Shown here: positions 58,101 through 61,344 of the stretch, one piece after another
Layout of the letters: each line of letters opens with the position of its first letter
Numbering within the stretch: position 1 is the first letter of the stretch
DNA from: Epiperipatus broadwayi
Taxonomy: Eukaryota > Onychophora > Udeonychophora > Euonychophora > Peripatidae
DNA: 64,000 nucleotides
Assembly (NCBI GenBank): GCA_028023455.1
Contig: JAQFVV010000027.1
Location: 10,971,845 to 11,035,844 of the forward strand
Direction: 5' to 3'
Made by a program: the position numbers and the translations under genes
The notes under the pieces: model-generated
Seen by the model: only the letters and a program-made list of their open reading frames with translations
What the model was told of the DNA's origin: nothing
Database searches by the model: none

Positions 58101-58406
58101 ATGAACACATATTTATTCATCTGCATATCCAACCCAGTACATCATTGATAAATCTTGTTCAAATTAAATTTGAAATTCAATTATTATGCATCATCAAAAT
58201 AAATGAAAACAATTCTCAAATATACATGAATATTAAATAATTTCACAAATATTTGAATTGCAAATGAATATATAAAATACCAACCTAAATCTGAATTATT
58301 TTTTTTCACTCCAGTGGATGTCCGAGTCCTTGATGGTCTATACTGTCTCTGTTCTACCAACTGCCTGCCTACAGTTTGCACCAGGAATAACAGAATATTT
58401 TCACCT
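1018..58406 (-). CDS. UBR5: UBR5 / hyd E3 ubiquitin ligase, central part (7 exons)
   Basis: Seven minus-strand exons, each with GT donor and AG acceptor, join into a stretch of about 328 residues with the character of the central region of UBR5 (Drosophila hyd). Diagnostic pieces are [36 protein letters not shown], the [15 protein letters not shown] block, an acidic tract with VEEVEVVEGL, and the [11 protein letters not shown]...SNQDNAS...TAATAGS segment. UBR5 is a large HECT ligase that recognises N-degrons through its UBR box and transfers ubiquitin through a C-terminal HECT domain. From family knowledge these exons fall between the UBR box and the MLLE and HECT domains, none of which is in the window. 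Exon phases agree at five of six junctions. The exception is 30178 to 25798, where an exon appears to be missing. Introns range from about 100 bp to 23 kb and are filled with transposons. Confidence 0.95.
3068..3223. repeat. Long foldback repeat, about 156 bp
   Basis: Left arm AAATCAGAGTTTAAATATAT continuing through a TTGGATTATT segment and CAAGTATACTTTCGA. The right arm is its complement (TCGAAAGTATACTTGG, GAATAATCCAATAAACATAT, TTTAAACTCTGATTT). The arms are about 65 bp each with few mismatches around a loop near 3143. The structure is typical of a MITE-type foldback element with no coding potential. Confidence 0.8.
3885..4107. repeat. Foldback repeat with 75-bp arms
   Basis: The left arm at about 3885-3962 (CAGATTATAATTTTATTCTT..., GATAAACAGAGTAGC, AACATTAATCACAAAAAACT-type) is complementary to the right arm at about 4025-4107. 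The loop is about 60 bp and contains GGTACATGGTATCGAAAGC. Arm identity is high and includes a long perfect stretch around AAACAGAGTAGCTAAAATTC. This is a non-coding foldback element. Confidence 0.8.
5013..5110. repeat. Hairpin inside the Tigger-like element
   Basis: GAAGTCGAATTCCGATAATG on the left pairs with CATTATTGGAATTCGACTTTC on the right after complementing, with a few mismatches; the loop is about 40 bp. It lies within the 5' subterminal part of the transposon remnant. Confidence 0.7.
5396..5698 (+). pseudogene. Tigger-type transposase, C-terminal fragment
   Basis: An open frame of 100 codons ending in TAA, with no ATG at its start, so it is the tail of a longer lost frame. After an acidic, lysine-rich beginning it reads [20 protein letters not shown], then [20 protein letters not shown] and a Q-R-L-I-T-N-Y end. 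Tigger and jerky-type transposases end in this pattern: two helices with an F..K...EGL motif, then [11 protein letters not shown] and a QR.ITNY-like tail. The DDE catalytic domain and the CENP-B-type DNA-binding domain are absent, so this piece cannot catalyse transposition. Confidence 0.65.
6590..7778 (-). pseudogene. Penelope-like remnant, left arm (minus)
   Basis: Reverse-complement copy of the right arm. It carries the RT-tail and GIY-YIG coding region in decayed form, interrupted by a 295-bp insertion (6973-7267) and lacking the roughly 130-bp segment that holds the GHT-to-RRIKESL part in the other arm. Similarity to the right arm continues outward past the stop of the right-arm frame, into the shared 3' untranslated sequence around 6600-6720. 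Confidence 0.65.
6973..7267. mobile_element. 295-bp insertion with 14-bp target-site duplication
   Basis: The flanks are identical: TTTGTATTATTTAA at 6959-6972 and 7268-7281. The opposite palindrome arm (around 8350-8370) has the uninterrupted site, so the insertion edges are defined by the sequence itself. The insert ends in a (TA)n tract. No pol III boxes or coding frame were recognised. The TSD length and simple-sequence tail suggest retroposition by a non-LTR machinery. Confidence 0.7.
7960..8721 (+). pseudogene. Penelope-like RT tail and GIY-YIG endonuclease remnant (right arm)
   Basis: Read with frameshifts and stops, and ignoring a SINE inserted at 8191-8292. First comes a stretch with FNEVDM...[15 protein letters not shown] and KYDFISLSF, as found after the RT domain of Penelope-like elements. 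From 8399 follows the GIY-YIG-type segment VYIIPCF...[17 protein letters not shown]. The last part at 8530-8721 has [24 protein letters not shown] and PEALNNF, the usual end of this endonuclease. In-frame stops (for example after VYIIPCF) make it a pseudogene. The GIY-YIG fold in these elements nicks DNA for target-primed reverse transcription. Confidence 0.7.
8191..8292 (+). mobile_element. Short tRNA-derived SINE
   Basis: The tRNA-like body at 8195-8278 has a 7-bp acceptor stem (GCATTGG with CCGGTGC, two G.U pairs), an A-box-like TGGTCGAGAGG, a GTC/GAC D stem, a CTTGC/GCAAG anticodon stem with an 8-nt loop, and a degenerate B box (GGGTTTGCGTCCC). A CTTTAAAA tail follows. AAAAATTTG flanks it on both sides, and the opposite arm of the Penelope palindrome has the empty site. 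It is therefore a retroposed tRNA-type sequence of about 100 bp and not a tRNA gene in its original place. Confidence 0.75.
10043..10241. repeat. Foldback repeat, about 200 bp
   Basis: Left arm ATATATATACAAAACAAACC... and TTGATTTATTATATAAACTA; the right arm is its complement (TAGTTCATATAATAAATCAA ... GTGGTCTTGTTTTGTGTATA). The arms are about 85 bp with scattered mismatches and the loop lies near 10130. Non-coding. Confidence 0.75.
11270..11731 (-). repeat. Interspersed repeat with terminal direct repeats (copy 1)
   Basis: Two direct repeats of about 118 bp (11270-11387 and 11612-11731), 342 bp apart, enclose a shared middle. Each repeat contains a small palindrome (AATTGACAATT-type) and a TTTAAACCTATAATAGC motif. 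The whole unit recurs in the opposite orientation at 18829-19310 with the same spacing, so it is a family and not a local duplication. It could be a TRIM-like LTR element or a satellite dimer. Confidence 0.6.
16044..16062 (+). promoter_or_regulatory. Possible retroelement primer-binding-site remnant
   Basis: TTGGCGCGCAACGTGG resembles the tRNA-Lys-type primer binding site seen intact at 22870-22887. It follows TTTTGGTTACA, which could be a decayed LTR end. No matching LTR start or internal frame was recognised, so this is a weak call. Confidence 0.25.
16560..17165 (+). repeat. Interspersed repeat shared with 37200-37790 (possible Helitron derivative)
   Basis: Shares AAAGTTCTCTTTGTATAATAT, AATCTGGGTCAATTAGTAAAA and a downstream segment (CTTTCAAAATTTAGAA...GTAAAAATAA) with the copy at 37200-37790. 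The ATCTGGGTCANNTAGT motif resembles the CTAGT-type 3' end of insect Helitrons, but the two copies stay similar beyond it, so the real boundary is unclear. Confidence 0.45.
17160..18650. repeat. Tandem and inverted array of a roughly 0.4-kb repeat
   Basis: A segment containing GCTGGCTTTGAGTTGGTAT, TTTTAGATCTA and AAAGCTTGTTAGAGCAATTAG occurs forward at about 17445-17670, 17990-18185 and 18415-18605, and inverted at about 17172-17370. The two right-hand units continue into a common stretch (TTAGGTCTTA...GATATTATATTGCTAA) that repeats about 410-430 bp apart. A fragment of an RTE-type element lies between units at about 17690-17795. Confidence 0.7.
17690..17795 (-). pseudogene. RTE-type retrotransposon 3' fragment
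   Basis: About 100 bp similar to 58960-59070 of the better preserved RTE copy, including CTCTCCATATTTC, TTGCTCTTCTGTTAAGTATTC and ATCCATAAATGAGAACTGGTA. It is too short to show domains. Confidence 0.5.
18829..19310 (+). repeat. Interspersed repeat with terminal direct repeats (copy 2)
   Basis: Inverted-orientation relative of 11270-11731. CTATTATAGATTTAAAGAAA starts each of two direct repeats at 18829 and 19172, 343 bp apart, and each continues through a TTGGCCTCAG block, an AATTGTCAATT palindrome and a TTTCTATTCTTTATTTATA end. The middle includes AAGCTTAAAATATTTGCAGA and AAAAGAGGATCCCTTTTAC. Confidence 0.6.
20231..20351 (-). CDS. UBR5: UBR5 exon (sixth in window)
   Basis: Acceptor TTTTTGTAG|GTGG and donor GAAGAAG|GTATTT. 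It starts at a codon boundary and ends one base into a codon. It encodes [20 protein letters not shown] then [20 protein letters not shown], a strongly acidic, histidine-rich low-complexity segment continuing the VEE of the previous exon. Such Glu/Asp tracts are typical of this part of UBR5. The G left over pairs with GT of the next exon to make Gly. Confidence 0.95.
20452..20646 (-). CDS. UBR5: UBR5 exon (fifth in window)
   Basis: Acceptor TTTTTTTTTAG|GGAAG and donor GAAGAG|GTAATA. It is 195 nt, exactly 65 codons, phase 0 at both ends. It encodes [20 protein letters not shown], then a serine/leucine-rich stretch ([10 protein letters not shown]), then [18 protein letters not shown], the beginning of an acidic region. 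It joins the next exon across an intron of only about 100 bp. The serine-rich middle is expected to be disordered. Confidence 0.96.
20963..22867 (+). mobile_element. Long LTR (1.9 kb), plus orientation
   Basis: Starts TGTAACGG and ends CCGTTATA, nearly an 8-bp inverted terminal repeat. After a 2-bp AT spacer comes a tRNA-Lys-type primer binding site. A second LTR of the same family lies inverted at 61345-63468 and can be aligned along its whole length with many indels. Shared blocks include GGCAAACTGACCATCGG/its decayed partner, TCAATCCACC-type and TTACTGGCAGTGG. No open frame inside the LTR is shared by both copies. No matching 3' LTR, gag or pol was found beside it. Confidence 0.75.
22870..22887 (+). 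promoter_or_regulatory. Primer binding site, tRNA-Lys type
   Basis: TGGCGCCCAACGTGGGCG follows the LTR end by two bases. TGGCGCC followed by CAACGTGGG complements the 3' end of tRNA-Lys1,2 and is used as minus-strand primer site by many LTR retroelements. The leader after it (to about 23200) is similar to the sequence at the same place in the inverted copy. Confidence 0.75.
25624..25798 (-). CDS. UBR5: UBR5 exon (fourth in window)
   Basis: Acceptor CTAG|CATTGG after a T-rich tract; donor ATACAG|GTAATT. Read from its second base it encodes [40 protein letters not shown] and [18 protein letters not shown], 58 residues ending on a codon boundary. This is the most diagnostic UBR5 segment in the window: it matches the conserved block of human UBR5 that continues into GSEELFSV-type sequence, here supplied by the next exon. 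Reading from the first base gives a stop after ten codons, which fixes the phase and exposes the missing upstream exon. Confidence 0.96.
26250..27140 (-). pseudogene. Decayed RTE-type reverse transcriptase fragment
   Basis: Very diverged relative of the RTE copies at 41 and 59 kb. On the minus strand the segments equivalent to the catalytic FADD (around 26695: AATCATCTGCAAAATCCAAG on the plus strand), the VDYEKA-like block (about 26855-26890), the [10 protein letters not shown]-like block (about 26930-26990) and the downstream DW..A.I motif (about 27115-27145) occur in the right order. Many stops and indels. It represents an older insertion than the other copies. Confidence 0.55.
28888..29387. 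other. Assembly gap (500 N)
   Basis: Exactly 500 undetermined bases, the usual placeholder for a gap of unknown size. Frames running through it are artefacts. Confidence 0.99.
30178..30283 (-). CDS. UBR5: UBR5 exon (third in window)
   Basis: Acceptor CTTTTAG|TGGG and donor GTAGAG|GTATAG. It encodes [20 protein letters not shown] then [15 protein letters not shown]. It ends exactly on a codon boundary (phase 0). The next recognised exon needs a preceding phase-2 end, so the two cannot be spliced directly. The alternative donors inside this exon (before GTAGAG, before GTGAAA) are also phase 0 and do not repair the frame. Confidence 0.92.
31600..31608 (+). promoter_or_regulatory. TATA-box-like motif
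   Basis: TATAAAAGG followed about 20 bp later by TCAAGTCTAGACAGTGG, similar in layout to the U3/R start of LTR elements. No primer binding site or coding frame follows, so this may be part of a decayed LTR or chance. Confidence 0.25.
31928..32155. repeat. Foldback repeat, about 228 bp
   Basis: CAAAACTCTCCATAC and CCAACCAAAGTAATCAATGG on the left pair with the complements CCATTGATTACTCTGGTTGG and GTATGGAGAATTTTG on the right. The left arm has an extra run of roughly 10 bases. The loop of about 120 bp is unusually GC-rich for this window. Confidence 0.75.
32800..33180 (+). repeat. Two diverged copies of a C-rich repeat
   Basis: CCCCCTCCCTG followed by a CGATGCCGTCTTTGACAAGTT-like segment and an AATAATTCATTAATACA-like end occur at about 32840-32945 and again at about 33060-33175 (CTCCCTGCACATTGCTG, CGATGTCGTATTTGAACAAG). 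A further CCCTGCACATT lies at 32810. The class was not recognised. Confidence 0.45.
34976..35102 (-). CDS. UBR5: UBR5 exon (second in window)
   Basis: A long T tract and TTAG acceptor precede it, and the donor is GCCAG|GTAGA. It encodes [20 protein letters not shown] then [20 protein letters not shown]. The length of 127 nt is read as 2 + 41 codons + 2. Its trailing AG plus the T of the next exon gives Ser, so the frame continues. The ATG-like codon inside the exon is an internal Met and not a start, because the frame enters from the upstream exon. Confidence 0.92.
36330..36616. repeat. Imperfect 205-bp-spaced duplication
   Basis: A T-run followed by TAGATTTAGCATTCATAAAA-type sequence occurs at 36330-36412 and again at 36540-36616, separated by unrelated sequence. 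Confidence 0.5.
37125..37370. repeat. Tandem duplication, about 135-bp unit
   Basis: CATCCCATTTTTCAATA, AATTAATATATAATAAT and TTTACTAAAGTTCTCTTTGC occur twice, about 130-140 bp apart. It forms the left part of the repeat shared with 16.6-17.1 kb. Confidence 0.65.
37200..37790 (+). repeat. Interspersed repeat with Helitron-like CTAGT motif
   Basis: Copy of the sequence at 16560-17165. It contains GACAGGATCTGGGTCAGCTA then GT at 37497, close to 3' ends known from insect Helitrons, preceded by TCTAGCAGATACCCTG. Similarity to the other copy continues past this point (CTTTCAAAATTTAGAATTTG, AAAAATAAACATGC), so the motif may lie inside a larger repeat. Confidence 0.45.
41083..41661 (-). pseudogene. 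RTE reverse transcriptase, catalytic part (broken)
   Basis: Continues the element after a stop near 41665. 41428-41661 encodes [40 protein letters not shown] and VDYEKAF. 41083-41280 encodes [20 protein letters not shown] and the downstream [12 protein letters not shown] thumb-proximal motif. FADD holds both catalytic aspartates, so this copy lost function through frame breaks and not through loss of the active site. Confidence 0.75.
41668..42419 (-). pseudogene. RTE reverse transcriptase, N-terminal part (broken)
   Basis: Two overlapping frames together cover the linker and RT motifs 0-2. The first (41958-42419) is lysine-rich with [18 protein letters not shown] and ends with a misread LLNCPEF. 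The second (41668-41973) starts at the same place in the element with [20 protein letters not shown] and carries [18 protein letters not shown] and [13 protein letters not shown]. The frameshift between them lies near 41960-42005. The catalytic aspartate block lies downstream in a third frame. Confidence 0.75.
45337..46525. mobile_element. Penelope-like element, inverted dimer with 13-bp TSD
   Basis: TCAAACTGTAGCT occurs in the same orientation at 45324-45336 and 46526-46538, flanking the unit as a target-site duplication. Inside, arms of about 430 bp (about 45391-45825 and 46092-46525) are inverted and almost identical, differing at only a few positions. The centre (about 45826-46091) carries a GIY-YIG-type motif, [11 protein letters not shown], on the plus strand. 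Both arms read outward to a common 3' sequence ending in a TTTA-type tail. Near-identity of the arms points to a recent event. Confidence 0.75.
45880..46155 (+). pseudogene. Penelope-like GIY-YIG endonuclease fragment
   Basis: A 91-codon frame. After a degenerate upstream stretch comes [13 protein letters not shown], the central strand of the GIY-YIG-type endonuclease of Penelope-like elements. It is followed at once by [14 protein letters not shown] and then [17 protein letters not shown] before the stop. The two [11 protein letters not shown] copies are a tandem DNA duplication of about 39 bp. The usual catalytic arginine and glutamate segments that follow YIGQT are missing, so a deletion has fused the motif to the 3' part. 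The [17 protein letters not shown] end also occurs in the left arm on the minus strand. Confidence 0.55.
48690..48850 (-). repeat. tRNA-derived SINE-like sequence
   Basis: On the minus strand, GGGTTCGAATCCAGG (about 48775-48789) contains a perfect B box. A poor A-box candidate (TGTTGTCCATTAGG) lies about 33 nt upstream. The sequence after the B box (GGCTGGTCCCTGACC) can form a small hairpin. No target-site duplication was resolved. Confidence 0.4.
50329..50495 (+). repeat. Tandem duplication, 81-bp unit
   Basis: AATATTGAATTAATAAAGAA begins two adjacent units, each continuing through ATTTCATTTATAGA-like and AAATACTATTTAGAAA-like sequence. The apparent short open frame across it is a product of the repeat. 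Confidence 0.6.
51526..51830 (+). repeat. 5' LTR of the Ty3/gypsy element
   Basis: Start fixed by alignment with the 3' LTR. The right boundary is approximate because the two LTRs diverge in the A/T-rich part after CACTACA. It has lengthening insertions compared with the 3' LTR. Confidence 0.65.
51858..52640 (+). pseudogene. Ty3/gypsy gag remnant
   Basis: Begins with ATG GCA ACT ([10 protein letters not shown]), then after a frameshift [20 protein letters not shown] and [18 protein letters not shown], then [20 protein letters not shown]. This is the pattern of gag from Ty3/gypsy elements of the K02A2.6-like type. A CHGC...-type remnant near 52480 may be the zinc knuckle. Multiple stops and frame changes; an unrelated-frame open stretch at 52225-52635 is not a gene. 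Confidence 0.7.
52985..53180 (+). pseudogene. Ty3/gypsy RT, N-terminal remnant
   Basis: Across frames it reads FSSSIGTYK..., a proline/arginine-containing segment, and [18 protein letters not shown], matching the lead-in of gypsy-type reverse transcriptases up to the KPxG motif. The following palm motifs, including the YxDD aspartates, were not found before the RNase H region. Confidence 0.45.
53640..53960 (+). pseudogene. Ty3/gypsy RNase H remnant
   Basis: Across frames: [29 protein letters not shown]-like, then [14 protein letters not shown] then [15 protein letters not shown] and [10 protein letters not shown]. The TDH.PL aspartate block and the NADALSR end are classical for the RNase H of gypsy pol. 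It is broken by frameshifts near 53680, 53750 and 53880. Confidence 0.75.
54187..54720 (+). pseudogene. Ty3/gypsy integrase remnant
   Basis: An upstream piece with [20 protein letters not shown] and DRDIEN matches the zinc-binding N-terminal domain. The catalytic core reads [27 protein letters not shown], then VVSDNGP and, in another frame, [11 protein letters not shown]. The first and second aspartates of the DDE triad (VDFAG, SDNG) and the glutamate (NGLAE) can all be placed, but in different frames, so the gene is dead. Confidence 0.8.
55187..55197 (+). promoter_or_regulatory. Polypurine tract
   Basis: GGGGGAAGGGG directly before the 3' LTR, the expected plus-strand primer site of the Ty3/gypsy element. 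Confidence 0.7.
55198..55400 (+). repeat. 3' LTR of the Ty3/gypsy element
   Basis: Begins immediately after the polypurine tract. It is similar to 51526-51770 through the ACTAAAACACTACA block. The right end is approximate. Confidence 0.6.
58285..58406 (-). CDS. UBR5: UBR5 exon (first in window)
   Basis: Acceptor TTTTAG is followed by AGGTGAAAAT and the donor is TTTAG|GTTGG. The exon starts on the third base of a codon and ends one base into the next. It encodes about 40 residues, [20 protein letters not shown] then a basic, serine/threonine-rich tail with [16 protein letters not shown]. The single trailing G joins the next exon's AA to give Glu, so the 23-kb intron keeps the frame. The piece is short and was placed in UBR5 mainly through this phase match and its neighbours. 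The next exon upstream was not found before the window end. Confidence 0.85.
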
Positions 58407-58647
58407 CTAAAATTAAATAAAAGAGAGGAATATAAAATTAGCACTTTTTTCCTGTTTCCAAAATTATTTGCAAACCAATTGTAAAACTAATTATACAATT
58501 TTATTTTGTTTTGTTTAGATTAACACAAGTAATTAAAAAAAATAAAAGAATTTAAAATGAACGAAAAAAAAAAATGGAATCACAACTTTTTTAATTAAAG
58601 TTTATGATATAATTTTAAATATAAATCAGTAAATGAATTGTACTGTG

Positions 58648-59801
58648 TTTATACATTAGGATCTTCATCATCAACCATTATCAATCCACTGTAGGATGAA
58701 GGTCTCTCCAAGTTCAATCCATCTTCTCCAATCTTTAGCTTCTCTTCTCCACATCACCCTTGCACACTTTCCTATTTCATCCATCCATCTCACATGTGGT
58801 CTCTTTCTGGGTCTTTTACAATCTCTTGACATCCCGTTTAAGATTTCAATTGTCCATCTATTATCATATTTTCTAGCAATATGTCCAGCCCAACTCAACT
58901 TCAGTCTGTTAATTTGTTCAATGAGGTCAGTAACACCTGTTTGTTTTCTTACCCATACTTGTTACTGCCAACATGCATTTCTCCATACTTCTTTGAGTGG
59001 TCTGAGGCCTCTGTATTGCTATTCTATTAAATGTCCAAGTCTCAGATCCATAAGCAAGAACTGGTAAAACACATTTATGAAAAAATCTTCCTTTTCAAAC
59101 ACATAGGCATATTTCCTTTTATTATCAAGTTATTTCTACCAAAGAACTCCAACCAAGTTCAATTCTATGATTAATTTCATCCATTACGTTTCCATCTGCA
59201 TTAATAATCTGATCAAGGTATTTGTAACTGTTAACTTCTTCTAACACATCATAATCAATCTTTATTTTCGTATTTTGAGAAAATCCATTAAACATTATTT
59301 TAATCTTTTTAACATTCATCTTTAGTCATAATTTCATCTGATAACTCCTGTAGCTCTCAAGCATTATTTGCAAAAACATTTACATCATCTACAAAATCTA
59401 AATGACTTAAATAATCTCCATTTACTTTCTCTGCTTTAGCTTCCCATTTTAATCCACAAAATACTTCTTGCAGCACTGCTGTAAAAAGTTTTGGAGAAAT
59501 GGAGTCACCCTATTTTACACCGTTCTCAATGTTGACTTCACCAATATCATTATGTAATCTAAATGTTGCTGTTGCATTTTTATAAATATTCTTTAAAATA
59601 TGACAATATCCTGGATCTATACCTTGATGATCCAATGCTTTAATCACTGAAGAAATGTTTATAGAATCAAATGTCTTTTCATAATCTACAAATCCAAAGC
59701 ATAATGGCAACCAAATTCATTTGTTCTTTCTATAACTTCTCTCAATATTTGTATATGATCTACTGCAATCCAGCTTGTTCTCTTGGTTGGTGGAAATCCA
59801 G
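58648..59801 (-). mobile_element. RTE-type retrotransposon, 3' part (minus half of dimer)
   Basis: Minus-strand copy that starts near 59801 in the codons before GFSTVDHIQ and reaches the element's natural 3' end. The end region 58671-58898 encodes SWAGHIARKYDNRWTIEILN, KRPRKRPHVRWMDEI and WRRWIELGETFILQW, the usual C-terminus of RTE-type proteins, then a TGATGATGAAGAT-like tail. Within the [22 protein letters not shown] is intact, but the catalytic block reads FVDD and a deletion lies after LQE. Stops and frameshifts make it inactive. Confidence 0.85.
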
Positions 59802-60645
59802 CTGGATTTTAAAGTCGGTTTAGTACAGTAGATCATATACACATATTGAGAGAAGTTATAGAAAGAACAAATAAATATGGTTGCCATTATGCTTTGGATT
59901 TGTAGATTATGAAAAGACATTTGATTCTATAAACATTTCTTCAGTGATTAAAGCATTGGATCATCAAGGTATAGATCCAGGATATTGTCATATTTCCACC
60001 AACCAAGAGAACAAGCTGGATTTAAAAGTCAGTTTAGTACAGTAGATCATATACATATATTGAGAGAAGTTATAGAAAGAACAAATGAATATGGTGGTTG
60101 CCATTATGCTTTGGATTTGAAGATTATGAAAAGACATTTGATTCTATAAACATTTCTTCAGTGATTAAAGCATTGGATCATCAAGGTATAGATCCAGGAT
60201 ACTGTCATATTTTAAAGAATATTTATAAAAATGCAACAGCAACAATTAGATTACATAATGATATTGGTGAAGTCAACATTGAGAAGGGTGTAAAATAGGG
60301 TGACTCCATTTCTCCAAAACTTTTTACAGCAGTGCTGCAAGCAGTATTTTGTGGATTAAAATGGGAAGCTAAAGCAGAGAAAGTAAATGGAGATTATTTA
60401 AGTCATTTAGATTTTGCAGATGATGTAAATGCTTTTGCAAATAATGCTTGAGAGCTGCAGAAATTGTTGCAGGAGTTATCAGATGAAATTATGACTAAAG
60501 ATAAATGTTAAAAAGATTAAAATAATGTTTTAATGGATTTTCTCAAAATACGAAAATAAAGATTGATTATGATGAGTTAGAAGAAGTTAACAGTTACAAA
60601 TACCTTGGTCAGATTATTAATGCAGATGGAAACGTAATGGATAAA
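59802..60645 (+). mobile_element. RTE-type retrotransposon fragment (plus half of dimer)
   Basis: Plus-strand copy joined head-to-head to the minus copy. A first run (about 59802-59990) is repeated from about 59993, so about 185 bp is tandemly duplicated with CCACCAACCAAGAGAACAAG at the join. The second run continues through CFGFEDYEKTFDSINISSVI (60098-60298), LDFADDVNAFANNA and KYLGQIINADGN, and stops near 60645 at a poly-A stretch without reaching the natural 3' end. It shares specific indels with the copy at 63469-64000. Confidence 0.8.
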
Positions 60646-60899
60646 CAAAAAAAAAAAAAAATTTTACTTAGGGTTAGTAATTACGGTACACGATTAACGA
60701 AAACATTTACAAAAACATTCAATTAGTAATTTTACAAAAAGACTATATACAAAAAAAAATGTTAAGCATCGCTTTCCTAAGAACCATCTACGTTTACACC
60801 TCCTCCCCACAAGAGTTCTATTTTTTTATACATTTTATTTTTACACACGGCATGACAAGCAAGTTATTTAAATTATTTATTTAAGAAGGTTAAACTGAG

Positions 60900-61344
60900 G
60901 TAAATATGTTTTAAGAAATAATGGGTTTAAACGTGTATATTTGCAACACAATTATAAATACCACCAACTTATTTATGATTGACTGAAATGCTTACATAGG
61001 ATTACACTGAAGTAAATTCCCATCAGTACTCTTCGTAAGGTACCATATTTACGATCATAAACTTACGTGGCTGTGCGCGCCTATACACGTTAAAGCATAA
61101 TATATATTAACAAAAAAAAACATATTAATTGCAACCTTTTGACTTTCTCTTTTTAACAAAGTACAATTTAAAATTATTTATACTTTCTCGTGTGTTTAAT
61201 ATATGTGCAATTTCTTTCTGGCAGCGCTTTTATAAGATTTAAAGTAACCGACTTTATGTAAACAGATAAAAATATTTCATTTTGAAAAAAATTGTTCATG
61301 GTATACGTGGTTTATTAAACATCGGCCCCAGTTGGGAAACCAAT
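60900..61344 (-). mobile_element. Leader and primer-binding site of inverted long-LTR element
   Basis: On the minus strand, TTGGTTTCCCAACTGGGGCC at about 61342-61323 stands where the intact copy has its tRNA-Lys-type site, followed by the same leader (AATAAACCA, AATGAAATATTTTTATCT, GCTGCCAGAAAGAAA). No gag or pol follows. Confidence 0.6.

Larger units (their letters stand above)
35103..58284 (-). other. UBR5 23-kb intron, rich in mobile elements
   Basis: Holds tandem repeats (36330-36616, 37125-37370), a repeat shared with 16.6 kb (37200-37790), an RTE copy (40905-42545), a Penelope-like dimer (45337-46525), a SINE-like unit (about 48690-48850), an 81-bp tandem pair (50329-50495) and a Ty3/gypsy element (51526-55400). 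In 37800-40900, 42550-45300, 46540-48680, 48860-50320, 50500-51520 and 55400-58280 I see AT-rich sequence, simple GAATGA-type runs (43960-44170) and nothing assignable. Confidence 0.65.

Noticed and set aside
58696-59067. 123-codon plus-strand frame
   Set aside because: Antisense shadow of the RTE C-terminal coding region.
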